In this document: in pieces, positions 1 through 13,450 of the stretch
Numbering within the stretch: position 1 is the first letter of the stretch
Layout of the letters: each line of letters begins with the position of its first letter
Notes under the pieces: generated by a model
What the model saw: only the letters and a program-made list of their open reading frames with translations
The model's database searches: none
What the model was told of the DNA's origin: nothing
Source of the DNA: Cavia porcellus
Taxonomy: Eukaryota; Chordata; Mammalia; Rodentia; Caviidae
Reading direction: 5' to 3'
Length of the DNA: 64,000 nt
Assembly (NCBI RefSeq): GCF_034190915.1
Contig: NW_026947514.1
Location: 2,563,701 to 2,627,700 of the forward strand
Translations under genes and position numbers: made by a program

Positions 1-1324
1 AAAATTGGAGGGTTAATACAACCTGATCTCAAACTTTATCTTACAGAGACAGTAATGAAGACACATGGCACTGGCAAAGAGTCCTTGGACTAATGGGAAG
101 AATGTAGCACAGTCCAGAAAGTGCCTCGCTGGCGAGGCCAGCTGTGCAAGGGGGTTCAATGCAGATGGCTCAGTCTCTTCAATGGACACCTGCATGCCAC
201 AACAGGGGCCTGAGTCACAATGGGTCACAAACACCTCGTGTGATCAGAACATAGTGAACGTGTCCAGCGGTGCTGCGGTGACCGCCTCGGCTCGGCGTCC
301 TGAGCCAATCTGAAATGTTCCCCTTTCAGGGCCCTTTGACCCTGGGGAGGAGTCCGCAGCTGCAGCGCCCCCTCCAGGGAGCAAGGGGGCTGATGACACA
401 CAGTGATATTTCTTCCTGTCTGTCTTCCTGTTGGATGGGGCTTAGCAGCAGCATTCGCTGCATCTTTGCAGCAAATAAAGACACTCAGGAAAGAGCACTT
501 TCAGAAAGTGACAAGAACAAAGGGATACATGTGTTTGGAGCGACAGGGAATATTCTGAAGGAGATTAATGGCAACGTGTGTTTTGCTGTAATCATTTTTA
601 AAAATTGAAACAATCGCTGTATATTTTGTTTAAACCATGCCTGTGTTTACCAGGTTAAATAAAAAGCTGTGTCCAAAACCTGTACAGCAATATTTACAAC
701 AAGTTTACTGTCAGAAACTGGTGGATGGATAGGCAAACTGGGGTGCTTCCATACCATGAGGCAGGACTTGTAATGACAGAGACGACGCTCCTGACACGGG
801 TGCAGGTGCCTCCTCTGAGAGAGCCTAGACCCCACAGGCCACACAGTGCATGAACCCATTGTGTGGCATTCTGCGACAGACAGATTGACAGGTGCAGGAA
901 ATAGATTAGACAGTACTGGAGGTCACGGGACAGGGAAGGGGCTAACACACACGGCAGCAGAACATACCTTAGGGTTGGAGGTGGTTACATGGCTATACGG
1001 GTTTATTAAGCACAGGTCAATGAAAAGAGCAAAATCTACAAGTTAAAAAGCCATGAAAGGATATTCTCGAGGCCAGAAATTCCCAAAACTTCTCCGTTAA
1101 CAATGCACACAATGTCTTGGTAATCTCACTGCTCCAAGACCAGAAGGAACACCTGACAACACTGGAGCTAACAAGACCCAGTGTTACTGAGACACAGGTG
1201 ACACCCTGTGCATGGCGCATGTTTGAGATGTGGCACTGACACGAGACACGCATACACCTGCGAAACCACCACATGATCAGACAATGAATTCACTCATCAT
1301 CCCCAAGCTTCCTTTTGTAAAAAT

Positions 1325-1500
1325 AGGGATTAAAGCCAGGGTCTCACACGTGATGCTAAGCGAGCACTCTGTCACTGAGCTACCTTGGCATCCCTTGCTA
1401 ATTTTTAGGCAAGGCTTCACTAAGTTTCCCAGGCTGGCCTCAAACTTGTGATCCTCTTGCCTCAGCCTCCTGAGTAGCTAGGATGCCCACTGTGCATGGC
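1325..1500 (-). mobile_element. ID-like fragment followed by a B1 fragment
   Basis: Bases 1325-1392 read as a decayed ID copy in reverse (CCAGGGTCTCACACGTGATG to CACTGAGCTAC). Bases 1405-1500 read as a reverse B1 (CCCAGGCTGGCCTCAAACTT, CCTCAGCCTCCTGAGTAGCT). Both are diverged and lack obvious duplications. Confidence 0.7.
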
Positions 1501-2394
1501 CCTAAAAGCTTCTTAAAAGCCTTTTGAACAAAGTAACACATATGAATTGACTGATGGGAAGTGGAGATGGGTTGAATTGGGGAAGAATGAAGAAAGGAAA
1601 AAGATTAACTTGTTCTTTCTGTGTTTTTATATTTATGTCATTTGTTACAAAATGAGCATGTATTTATAATTTAAAAAATGTCAAAAAGAAATCTCAAGAA
1701 GTCCTAAGAACAAATCTTAGAAATCACTGATATTTAGAGTAGAAAAATATTCTCTGGATTTCAAAAATTATTTTATTGTTTGATCTGCTTTTAGTTTGTC
1801 ATTGATACTCTTTTCCTTAACCCAAGTTATTTACAACTTTGGCCAAACAAAAACAACTAAGCCAAAAGGTGAACACATAATTTAGAACACTTAAAATAAA
1901 TCTATAAACTATGTGAAGCCTTATTAGTACTATACTATCCTTTTTAATTCCAAATGTTTTTTACTGTCTCATTTCCAAACTATCATAACTGTTATAACAA
2001 GTAATATTGGACTGACAGAGGAGGAAGATGCCCAACACCAATTCTTAAGTTAGGACAAGACAGTCACTGGGGACCACCAGCACACCCTCGGGAGATGCCG
2101 ATGCCCATGTACGATGGAAGTCCATGGCCAGCCATCTACAGAGCCAGGACCCCACATGGACAAACCCATATTCCCTGCCCAACAAGAGACACACAGCATC
2201 ATCGGCACATAGACAACCTGCTTCAAGCGGGTTCTTGCTTTTTTGAGAAAGAAAAACGTACGTGATAGTAATTAAAAATGTTAAAACCACATAAATATAT
2301 ACAGTTCAATGGCAACTGTACACGACTGTACTACCTAAGGCAGCTACTCCTCACGGTTTGTGTCCTCTCCCTTCAGAGTTGCTGTTTATTACCA

Positions 2395-2472
2395 CTGCTG
2401 CTGGGGGTGCCGGGACCCAGCACAGGGCTCACATATGCTAGGCAAACACTCTACCATGAGCTGCTCCAGCCC
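2395..2472 (-). mobile_element. Old ID-like SINE
   Basis: Reverse-strand remnant of the tRNA-derived SINE: GGGGTGCCGGGACCCAGCAC, then GCTAGGCAAACACTCTACCATGAGCTGC. It is well diverged from the young copies further right. Confidence 0.6.
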
Positions 2473-3289
2473 TGGACTCACTTTCATGATGTATTTATGA
2501 AACGGAGTCAGTAAGTCAGTTCCTGGTAAATCATGCTGCAGAGCTGTGGCTGTGTAACTGTGCTAGGTACAGGACTTCCTGACTTGCTTATTTCTCTCCA
2601 TATTTGATTTTACTTTTGTAAACGTATTTTTATGCTATAAACACAAAGTCACACTTTAGATCACAGCCCTGTCCTTGGCCCCGTTAAGCCCACCAAACCC
2701 GGCCTTCGCCACTCTCCTTTTAGCTCGCTGTCCCCCAGTGAGCACCCCGGCCTTGGACTCGCCCAGGAGGTGGCGGCGGGCTGGCGGGGCTGAGGCTGCA
2801 CTGCAGCACCCGGGCCCTGCTGCTGGAGCCCCCAAGTGTGTGACGGTGTTTCCTGGGCGATCGCACGCAGAGCTGCTGGTGCTCCATCAGGGACCTACCA
2901 CAGTCAGCTGTGAACTGTACAGACGAGTGGGCGCAGCTTTGCTTTCATTACCTTGAATCTCTTAAGTACACTGTTACTTGGCTTTGAGATCAGTGTTTTG
3001 ACTACTAGAAAAATAGTCTGTCCCTTAGAAACAGATTAACTAGATAATTCAATTGTAAAAAGCAGATGGTGGTTATATTTAAAATCTGACTGAGATGAGG
3101 AGACACTGGTGCTGACGTAATTCCTGGCCCAGAACCTCGAGGCCGAGAGGCCCCCATCTCCTCAGCTTCTGTGCTTTCTCAGCTGTGCCTCCCTGAAGCT
3201 AAGCTCTTGATCTGGAAAGGAAAGGAGGCACACGAGGTGACCCAGAGCAGGGCCAACGTCTATGGCCCACAAAAACACACAGCACAAGG

Positions 3290-3900
3290 GAAAAGCTGTC
3301 CCATCACTGGTTGTCAGGAAAATGCAAATCAAAACCACAAAGAGAGCACTTCACACCTACAAGGACAGCTCAAACCAGAAAGAGGTTAGAGCTGGAACCT
3401 CTCGATTCCGCTGATAGAAACAGAAAATGGTGTGTGCAGCGCTTAAAAAAGACCTGGGTGTGTTTTGAATGGTCACACACACGGAGTTAACCGTGATGCT
3501 CATGGGAAATGACAACATGTTAACACAAGAGCCTGCATGTGAGCATTCACAGCAGCACCATCCCCACAGCCCAACACGGGAGCACTCACAGCACCACGTT
3601 CCCCACAGCCCAAGTCCGGAGTAACCCAAGGGTCCACCAACAAGTGAGTAAAGGTGGATGATCAGTAAGAATGGCCACTACCCCGGTAACAGAGTCACTT
3701 GGCAAAAACAGAAACTCCATGGATCCCGAGTATCCTGAGCAGGCGATCTGTGGAGACAGGAAGTGGACCAGCGGCCACTCAGGCAGCAGCGCCTGGTAGG
3801 GCACCACCTCCCCGGGGTAAAAATGTTCTAAACCTGGAGGCGATGCTGCTGTACACTTACATTCACACCGAAACCCACTGAACCACACATTGTAAGTGGG
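3290..3900 (+). mobile_element. Diverged L1 3' fragment
   Basis: Contains the late-ORF2 landmark CAGGAAAATGCAAATCAAAACCACAAAGAG near its start and CCCAAGGGTCCACCAACAAG near 3626, the order expected in the 3' part of L1. Inside it, an approximately 40-base stretch around 3540-3610 is locally duplicated. No coding capacity remains. Confidence 0.65.
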
Positions 3901-4422
3901 TGGGGCTGAAGCCGTGGGAACAATGTCTCAGTAAATTAGTTAAAAACACACAGCTGTCCAGTCTTGGAGTACATTTACAAGTGGCAGTTAGGTGACAACA
4001 TATCTAGAGCTTTGGATTCTTCAAAGCAAGTGGACATTAATAAAGCAAAGCAGATGACAAGCGGATGCTTGTCAGTGTCTGGTCCATGAGAGCTGCGTGG
4101 GCACCACTGCAGGGGAGGGGAACACAGCTGAGGGCAGGAGGGTCAGGTCAACAAGGGGACAGTTCTAATAGGGGGGAGAGGGCTGGGGAAGAAAACACCC
4201 CGAGAGCATGCAGTCTCTGAATGGTCCTGGTGGTGCACCCTGGGGTGGTGCAGAACACCCCGGGGACGGATCTGGCAGCCAGGAGTGTGCTTGATCAGGG
4301 GCTCCGACTGGACCCAGCCCAGGCCACGGGGTGTCTCCTTCTTCCCACATGCTTCCCTCTGTGGGTCAGCAGTGTGAATTAGACTGCTGGCTGCTAAGAC
4401 TCCTTAACAACAGAGGGATCCT

Positions 4423-4543
4423 GCCAGGTGTGGCGGTGGATGCTTGTAATTCTAGCACTTGGGAGGCTGAGGCAGGACTGCTGTGAGTTCAAGGCCAGTC
4501 TGGACTACATAGTGAGACCTTGTCTCAAAACAAAACAAAAAAC
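4423..4543 (+). mobile_element. B1 SINE
   Basis: A 7SL-derived element starting GCCAGGTGTGGCGG, with GGGAGGCTGAGGCAGGACTG and GACTACATAGTGAGACCTTG, ending in an A-rich CAAAACAAAACAAAAAAC tail. Confidence 0.9.
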
Positions 4544-6107
4544 AGAAAATGGAGAGATTTTCTATTCTTGTAATTCACATATTTATAAATTTATCATGTA
4601 TCAAGAAATTAAAAAGGAAATACATAATAGAGAAGCATTTTTAAATCAATAGGGGAAATGGAATATTCAATGTACTAAGGAGAAGGAAGTGATTTTTCAA
4701 TAATTTAAAAGAAAATAAAGTTATGCTCCTAACTTATACCATAAGAAAGTCCCAAAAGGATTAAGAACACAGTTACGGGTGTCACTAGAAAGAAATACTG
4801 AGACTTTCCTTTATAAATCTGGGGTAAGAGGTTGTTACGGTTGATACATTGTGTTAACTTGAGAAGTTTAGAAATGTAACTAAGATACTCAGCAGGGAGC
4901 CAGGATCCTTACTTTGTAAATATCCTGGGCTTGTCCAAGAGGAGCACCCAGAGGTGGTGTGAGTGCTACCTGCCCTGGGGTGGGGGTGGAGGTGGGGTTC
5001 CCTGCTTACACTATAAGGGAGAAGTCCCAGTAATGAGAGAAAAGTAACCAAGACAGGGGTGCCCTTAGAGAGCTGAAATTAAGAAAAAAGAGCCTCCCCC
5101 TTCCTTAATGTACATGAAAAGGTTTTAGGGATCTGCTCAGAGCTCTGGCCAGGTCTTCAGAGTGAGACCAGAGTCCCACAAGGCCCTCATGCTGGCTACA
5201 TGGAGCTATGGTGGTGTGAGGACTATCAGAGCTCAAAACAATCAAGTTCATCACAACTTCTCAAACCAAAGGCTGAATGCAAAAAAGAAATTGTTGTCAT
5301 CCTTTTTCCCACAGCAAACGAGCTAAAGTAAGTTTCTGTCAACATATCTAGTCAGTTCTGAAATACACAACTTTGGGAAAGAAATCAGTAACTTACAAGA
5401 GTTCAGTAAATCAGAATAAAGATCTGTAACAATGTACTGGCAGTGATAACTCCCTAACAATCGGAGGAACTAATTTCAAAGGCAGATAGCAGCCCCCGAC
5501 AGGACAGGACACGGCAGTTTAGTGTCCTGAGACTGTGGAGAGCAGACGTGAACTGCTCCAGGGGTACAGCCCCAGGAACACGATGGGATGAACTAAGACA
5601 CAAGGGCCTGGGACTGTGCTGCTGCAGAGGCTCCGAGGACTGAGACCTGGGCCAGGGAAAATGCATCGTAAGACTTTCTTGGCCAACTGGGAGGCAGCAC
5701 CCTGAGCCCGCACCGGCAGATGGACGCCTTCTCAGCTGATCGGCACGACTTGTTCTCAAGGCTGCTCCGTCCCATCAGTGTTTCAACTATGCCCCATCAC
5801 CAGAATTTCCTTGCATGTGAATCACGCACTGACTTCTATCTGCATAAGGGCTGGTATACTGATACACATGTTTACCAAAAACTCAGAATTTAATGAGAAT
5901 AAAATAATAAATATTACAAATAAAAATTCTAACAAATATCCTGTAAGGTGCTTTTTTGCATGAAGTTCTTATTATCTGTCCCCTAGGAGGCAACGGGGTC
6001 CCTGCATCGTTAGAACTGCAACCCAGGATGCGTTGGGAAAACACTTCTTACCACTGGGGTCCGCCTGTTCCCGGGAAAGGTTTCCTGGTGGCGCAGTGCC
6101 GGCCTCA

Positions 6108-6410
<303 letters not shown>

Positions 6411-6441
6411 TTAACCAAAGGCATCACGGAGCACTTAGGTG

Positions 6442-6635
6442 TGTGTTTCTGGGTATTTATTGTGCAGTACCTGGACTAAACCCACAGAGCCCTGAGCCAC
6501 ATCCTCAGCCTTTGTTAACTTTTTAAACTTCTGAGACAGGGTCTTCCTACGTTGCCTAGGTTGGCCTTGACCTCATCACCCTCCTCCCTGTCTCCCAGTG
6601 TGGGGATTACAGGTGTGGGCCACCACCACTGTCTT
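6442..6635 (-). mobile_element. ID-like fragment and adjacent B1 SINE
   Basis: A diverged reverse ID copy (about 6442-6510, ending CTGAGCCACATCCTCAGCC) abuts a reverse B1 (about 6528-6635: GAGACAGGGTCTTCCTACGT, TGGGGATTACAGGTGTGGGCC). It starts about 70 bases upstream of the acceptor of the shared PPP2R5C exon. Confidence 0.8.
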
Positions 6636-6819
6636 TATTCCGAATTAACAAGTGTTTAAGAAAAAAGGGATGGTAGGGGTGAATGAGGTCAAACATTCCT
6701 TAAATGGAAAGAAAAAAAAAATACCCAGTCACTGCTCACATTACAGGGTTGATAGAGTAAAGAGTGTTTTTTCACTCTATTAAACCACATCAAGAATACT
6801 GTTCAAAATAAACTCCTTC

Positions 6820-6900
6820 TCAACACATTCATTCAACAAACACTTCCCGAGCACCAGTGATCACGTGCTAGGCACGGTGCCGGGGCAAACAGTAAGCACC
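6820..6900. mobile_element. L2-like ancient repeat fragment
   Basis: The phrase ATTCATTCAACAAACACTTC followed by GAGCACCAGTGATCACGTGC and TAGGCACGGTGCCGGGGCAAA resembles the common L2 3' end. It is short and diverged. Confidence 0.55.
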
Positions 6901-8894
6901 GTGAACCAACAATACTGCTGGGGTCTGGGGTAAGGGTGTGGGGAATCTCTGAGAGCTTTCAATGATATAAAACGGCCAGCGGTGGCTGGTATGTCACAGG
7001 CTTGCCACCACTGCTGTGGCCACCCTGACAGAGTGTGATTGATGGCTGAGGGTGTAGGACGGGGGGATGTGGGCCAGCTCAGAGGGCAGACCTGGCTCTA
7101 GACAGGCACAAGTTGTTGTCCACTCTGGCTTCCATCTGCAGATCACCAACACCCAAGACCTCCAGAAAGTGACAGCTCAGTGCTCGCTGGTCTGCAATCA
7201 GCACAGGTCACACGTGGTGACCGTGTTCACCATGGCAGCAACACAGAGCACTGGTGGTAACAGAAACTGTGGCTCAGGGAGCACTTACCTGGGCCAGCCA
7301 GCAGTAAGACAGCACAGGTCACTGTGGGGCCCGCCAAGCAAGACAGCTTGATTCAAACAAAATTCTGTATGACTGCCCAGGAGGCTGGAGAGTATGGGCA
7401 ACCTCATATGAGCCCGATACATGTAACATGTCACACTGTAACACGTCAAAGATGTGCAAAATGTACTTTCAAATGATCAATAAATGATGTTAGAATATCA
7501 TTCAAGGGCAAAAGAGCCATTCACACTGTAAGGTAGGGTATTGCATTTTAATGGAATAAAATGTACAGACAAATCGTCGATCTGGTTTCAGATTCCACAC
7601 TGAAGATTCCTTTAAGAAACTGATTATTTATTAAGTTTTGATGCAATGTCAAAGCAAACATCCACAATTCTCTGGAAGAGCCATTTAAAATACTCCTCCC
7701 TTTTCCAACCACTTCTTTCTACACTTGCTAAAGTGACATGAGGCCAAAGGCTGAATGCAGAACTAGACAAGAGGACCAGCTATCTCCTTATACGACACTT
7801 TGTTAGCACAGAGCAGGTTTATGTTTTAAGTTTTTATTTTCTATTAGTATACGTTTGTACTATGTCATGATCACCTCCCCTGGGAGTCAGCATACGCACA
7901 GAACACATCACGGAGCTTGGCGTTTCCACACGGCATCACTTCAACAGCTAGGGGTCCTGCTTGGTTTTCTGAGCTCCCCATCGGGCGAGCTGAGAGGGCA
8001 GTGGCGTGTGGTGAGACCGGGCTCTGAACTCCTTAATTAACCCTGCAAACAGCAGGCACAGACACCGCTCCCTGGGCTGACCTGTGGTGTGGGGGACTGT
8101 GGTTTCCCTGCTGGCTACCCTGGATGCAGAGATAAGCAGCACACGGGGTGGGACACATGGCCTGCAGGACACTGAAGAGCCCATGGAAACCCAGTGCCCC
8201 TCGCTCCAACACCCATCCAGACAGCCGCCCTCTTCACGAAATGCATTCACCTTCTAAATTACCTCCTTGCGGCCCTGACCCTCTACCACGCAACTTTCTT
8301 CCTACTCCAGCTGCCGCGAGCGTCCTACAGGACTCTGGCCTGTAGCCTCAGCTTGTACCCGGAACCTGTCTCTGGCATTTTCATCACTCGGCACCCTAGA
8401 TTGGAAGACCACAGGCTGGACCCACTCAGTGGGGCTGGGCAGGCTCCCAGACCTCCAAGGGCCTTTTACAGCATTTTCCACCTTTTAAACACAGCACAGT
8501 GACTAGTAAGAAGAAAGACTAAGTTGTTGTCAAAACAAATCTATGGTGGCTAAGAAGAAGGAATAAAAAATTTTTTTATTCAAAGTATTTCTAAAAGGCA
8601 AGTGAATCCCAACTCCATAGAAACTATGTTAATTCCTCCAAGGGTTTAGGCAGCTAAGGTCATTTTGGTTTATAGTGTCCAGATGGGTTTGTTATTCTAA
8701 TCTCATGAACTCTATTGTTATTTTAAGAAATCTCACATTGCTATTTAAAATATTTTACTGTTTCTAAAAAAAAACAACAAAAATTGAGTACAAAAGTGAA
8801 TAAACTCCCATCTTCAGACTTCATCAAATATTTCTGTATTTACAAAATGCAAATTGATCTAGATTCTTCTTGATCAGTGTATTTTTGCTTAGTT

Positions 8895-9012
8895 TTAGTT
8901 TTGTCTTCTTGATAGGGTTTTGCTATGCAGTACAGGCTGGCCTTGAACACGCAGGGACCCTCCTGCCTCAGTCTCGTGTGCTGGGATCACAGGCATGCAC
9001 CACCACGCTTGA
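8895..9012 (-). mobile_element. B1 SINE
   Basis: Reverse B1 with GGTTTTGCTATGCAGTACAG, CAGGCTGGCCTTGAACAC, CTGCCTCAGTCTCGTGTGCTGGGATCACAGG and CACCACGC. Confidence 0.85.
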
Positions 9013-10524
9013 TACTGAGCAATACAGTTTTAGAAATCTTATTTCCACTGTGCTAACAGGGAAATAACAAGGGGTGGAGGTGGCATGGATTCTAATTTCT
9101 CAACAGTATAAATGTTATCACAGATAATTCATATTTGCATAGACAATTCCAGTTGCCCTCAGTGTCCCCTGATTTACTGTGAACTCGAGCCAGTTCCTAG
9201 CTATTCCAAGGTAAGGCCTCGAGGACACCCAGGAGCAAAATGAACAGCCATACGTGTGCACAAACTACAGCGGGGAGAGGAGCAAAGAAAAAGATGTGAA
9301 CCCAAGGCTCAGACACCGACAGGAAAAGAGGGGGTCAGAATGTACTGCTCTTTCAAAAGCATATTTCCCAAAGGAAAGCCTGTTACTTCTGAGGGCAGAC
9401 AGCCATGCCCAACAGCAGCTCTATAAATGCCCCTGCTCCCAGTGGACAGGATGGGCGGGCCCAGCTCAGCAGGGTGAACTCTGAAGGCAGCTCAAGATCA
9501 CCCAGTGGGCTACAGGAATAAACAGCAACTGTCTACTAATATACCTCATTTTCTCCAATGAGTAGGAAGTTAAGATGTACTAATGTATCACATACCAATT
9601 GGCACACAGTGGAGGTGTGTGCTGAGACCTCTACTGTAGTCAGCTACCACCAGGGGGTCTAGAAACTTCTTCTGTCTGACAGTAAAGAGTCCCAACAGGC
9701 CTTCAGAAATGGTCCTAAGTGACCACTAGTATCAGAGTTAAGGTCACAGACATGGCTAGCAATGTATGCCTCAGTTACAGAAGGGACTGACAATCTGACA
9801 TACATTTTAACTGAGTCATAGAATACGATGTGAAAAGGCTGAATTTCTGTTATCGCCATGTGCCAGGAAGCTTCTTGTGGATTGTTTGTAGATCGGAAAA
9901 TGATTTAAAAAGAAAAGCCGAGCTCCCTTCTACATGGCGAGTCTTAGTTAAAAGAAATGATTCAAAATATGATAAACTACCAGCTTCCAGCATGCAGTTG
10001 CAGGAAGATAGCAGAGCTGGGACTTCTGGACCCCCAGGGTGGCCTCTTTCAGGTAGACGAACACCAGCCCAGAGGGTGACAACTCCAAAGATACCTGACG
10101 AACAAGCTATGAGATGACACTGCTTCCTGACTTCCACACCACACGCAGAGCAGCAAACATGGCCTGATTTTAGACACAGAGAGCACAGTGCAAGACAAGG
10201 CTGGGCCCTGCCTCTGAGCAACTCTGTTACCTCCTCCCATGCACAGTGCTCCTATGGTCCCATGGCATCTGTGCAAGTTGTGAGCCCAAAGACCACAGTG
10301 ATCTCTTGGGACACAGGGGTACACAAGGACTCCAGAGGGTGACAGCCAGGCACCAGCTAGGAGCCACCTGTCTTTCCCATGTGAGTTTTCGTACAGAAGG
10401 ATTGGGAACAAAGTGGGATTCCGTTACTCACAATCTGGGAGTAAATCTGGCAATCTTCACCACTAGGCACTGAATTTCACTTACCTCTAGTTTCCTCCCT
10501 AAGCAAAAAAGCTTTGCAAAACTC

Positions 10525-10604
10525 CTGTGTGTGTGTTGTGCTGGGGGCTGAACCCAGGGTTTTCCACATGCAGTTAAGTGCTCCACACTGAGCCACATCC
10601 CCAG
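10525..10604 (-). mobile_element. Old ID-like SINE
   Basis: Reverse copy preceded by a short GT run: GCTGGGGGCTGAACCCAGGG to CACACTGAGCCACATCCCCAG. Diverged. Confidence 0.7.
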
Positions 10605-10610
10605 TTTCAC

Positions 10611-10725
10611 TTTGAGATACAGTCTTGCTAAATTGCCTAATTGCCTACATCCCTTCAACTTGTGGTCCTCCTGCCTCGTCACTCAAAGAGCTGGGATTAC
10701 AGGAATGTACCACTAGAGTTGGCCA
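10611..10725 (-). mobile_element. Diverged B1 SINE
   Basis: Reverse B1: TTTGAGATACAGTCTTGCTA, GTGGTCCTCCTGCCTCGTC, GAGCTGGGATTACAGGAATG. It directly abuts the ID copy on its left. Confidence 0.75.
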
Positions 10726-10789
10726 TTATTTTGTTTTCCAGAGGAAACTCAGGCATCATTTTATGTATTTATATACATACCTATATTTT

Positions 10790-10867
10790 TAATGGTACCA
10801 GGAATCAAACTCAGGACCTTGCATTTGCCAGGCAGCATCTGCACCACTGAGCCATATCCCCAGCTCC
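10790..10867 (-). mobile_element. ID SINE with target-site duplication
   Basis: Reverse ID copy: GGTACCAGGAATCAAACTCA through CACTGAGCCATATCCCCAGC. CTCAGGCATC occurs at 10748-10757 and again at 10867-10876, consistent with a target-site duplication. Confidence 0.8.
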
Positions 10868-11159
10868 TCAGGCATCTTTTTAAAAGATCCATGTCCCCCA
10901 CTGCTCCAGATCCCTTCTCCCCCAGGCCCTCCTGCACCAGCACCAACACCTGAATTCCTTATTTCTGACACCCAAATAGCTGATTTGAATTCCTTCAGCT
11001 TGCTCCCCTCCTGTGTGGGCTGTTCATGGCCCTCTGTTTATCCATCCAGACTTGTAAGAGTGGAAGCTTTTGTGATGCTGAGTCTTCCAACTCACAGACA
11101 TGGAGTATTTCTTCAATTAACTATCCTTGAAAATCTCTCCAAAAGTCAGGTAAAAATAT

Positions 11160-11622
11160 GTTAAACACAGAGATTCCACCTCACCCCAGAAAGAATGGCT
11201 ATTATCAAGAAATCAAGCAATAACAAATGCTGGAGGGGTTGTGGGGAAAAAGGAACCATTCTCCACTGTGGGTGGGGTGAAGACTGGTGCAACCCTGAAA
11301 TCAGGGTGGAGATTCCTCAAAGAACTAGGATTAGAGGTCCCATTCAACCCAGCTATTCCCTTTCTGGGTACCATCCCAAAAGAATTGAAAACATTATACC
11401 ACAGCTATATATGTGCACCCATGTGTATAGCAGCATAGTTTGTAATAGCCAGATCTTGGAAAAAACCTAAACGCCCATCAACTGAGGAATGGATAACAAG
11501 ATACGGTATTTTTATACAATGAAGTACTACTCAGCCATAAAGAAAGATAAACTGGAGACTTTTATAGGTAAATGGATGCAACTTGAGACCATATTCATTA
11601 AGTGAAATAAAAAATCAGACAC
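11160..11622 (+). mobile_element. L1 3' fragment
   Basis: Late ORF2 of a LINE-1: landmarks include GCTGGAGGGGTTGTGGGGAAAA, GGAGATTCCTCAAAGAACTA, CAACCCAGCTATTCCCTTTC and AAACGCCCATCAACTGAGGAATGG. It also has the 3' motif TGAAGTACTACTCAGCCATAAAG. The frame is broken, so no protein is expected. Confidence 0.9.
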
Positions 11623-11624
11623 AT

Positions 11625-11718
11625 GCTGGGGATTTAGCTCAGTGTCATAAGCATCTGCTGGCAAACATGAGGTTGTGAGTTCAATACCTGGTACCAAAAA
11701 AAAAAAAAAAAAAAAAAA
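11625..11718 (+). mobile_element. ID SINE with long A tail
   Basis: Forward ID copy, TGGGGATTTAGCTCAGTGTC through TTCAATACCTGGTACC, then a run of 23 adenines. It sits at the end of the L1 fragment. Confidence 0.85.
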
Positions 11719-11766
11719 GACCAGGCATGCAACACTGTATTGTCTCATTAGTGTGAGAAAAAGAAA

Positions 11767-11807
11767 CTATCTATCTATCTATCTCTCTCTCTCTATATAT
11801 ATATATA
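11767..11807. repeat. Compound microsatellite (CTAT)n(CT)n(AT)n
   Basis: About four CTAT units, then a CT run, then alternating AT. Such compound tracts are length-variable. Confidence 0.95.
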
Positions 11808-13101
11808 AGTTGGGTAAGATAGTTATCCTACTGATTTCTCTGAGCTCACTGAAAAGTTTGTGCTAGTATTATTCAGACAAATATAGTTGTCTCATACTGA
11901 GTAGCTGATCCAAAGATAACAATACACAATATACTGTTGTTACCCCCTAGTTATTGTGTTTCGAAATTTTATTTTTCTCTTTAAAACACAAAAAAGTTTT
12001 GGAGTATTTGCCACGTTTTGATTCTACTGTAAATGGTATCTCCCAAAAGATTTAACTTTCAAACTATTGTTGTGATACAAGAAGAAGAAATATATATTTT
12101 GGGTGCTAATTTTATAACTGGTGGCCCTGCTTAACTCTTACAAACTCTGTTCCTGCACCTGCAAGGCAGCTGGTTTCACTTCTCTGCACGTCCCAAGTAG
12201 CTCTCTCTTGCCTGTCTGTGCTGGCTGGACCTCAGCAGCAATGCCAACAGGAAGGGAGGGAAGCCCTTTCGTCTCCCCGCCTCGGAGGGAGCTGCCCAGC
12301 TCTTCACGGGGCTCCACACTTGCCCTAAGAGGCTGTGGATAACAACACTTATATGATTCAGAAACAAAGCCATGGCTTCTGTGCCATCCTGGTAGCCACC
12401 TCCGTGGGCCTGGGCAAGTGGGCTCTAGGATGTGCAGCAGTGCAGAGGTTAGTACCAACCATGGCATCCCAGGGATATGCTGGGGACCTGCTGTTCTAAA
12501 TCACAGCTTCCTGTGAAGCTCTCTTAATGATGACGGCCGACCTCTGTGAGGCCAGGAGGCAGGGCGGCAGGTGAGCTCACGCTGCATGGGCTCTATGGCC
12601 ATGGAGCTAAGATGTCAGCCCTTTGACACACGGTCCTGGGACAACTGTTATTCCGGGCCCAGGAAACAGAAAAAGAAAAGAAGAAGCTGGATCACATGAT
12701 ACATGAAAACAAGCTTAGATCTGAAAGGCATAACTCTAATGCTTAAAAAAAACAAAACAAAAACACCTTTGGCAGAGAAAGAGCAGAGGACTGCTTTACA
12801 CACAAGCTTAGGAGGCATTTAAAAGACTGACCAACAGGACTAAAACCAAACACCAAATACTTTAGCAAGATACCACCAAGAACAGAAAGCAGGCAGCAGG
12901 ACAAGCTACTTGAATACTGATCCAGACTACAGAAGCATTTCTAATGCATCAGTAACCTGTATCCTTAGTGCGAAAGGGAGCACGCACCCTGACACTCTGA
13001 CGCATCAGTCAGAGAATGTCAGAGACCAGCAGGGAGCAGGCACACGTTTCAACCAGGCTCTTCACGTGTAGTACACTCACCTGGCTAATCACACAGGACA
13101 G

Positions 13102-13450
13102 GATGGCCACTGTCATCAATAACCAAAGAAACGCAAATTAAAACCACAGACCCCGCCGGACACCCATGAGACTGGCACACATTCGGTGCTGCAAGGAGCC
13201 AGGGTGCAGCCATGGCTCATATACAGTGCCCAGAGGGCTTCAGGGCACTGAAGGCACATGTCCCATGGGACGGACCTGCATCGGGACCTCGTGACACCAT
13301 GCATTCGTGTGGCACAGCACAGGTGGAAGCATGTCCACAGCAGCACGGTCCTAACAGCCCTGACCAGTAAAAGCACAAATGTCCAGTAGCACTAGATCAG
13401 ATAAATCCACTGAGGCAAGTTAGTATTCCAAAAACCACAGGGGTGAATGA
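13102..13450 (+). mobile_element. Diverged L1 3' fragment
   Basis: Begins with AACCAAAGAAACGCAAATTAAAACCACAG, a late-ORF2 landmark, and continues as decayed sequence to about 13450. No intact frame. Confidence 0.6.
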
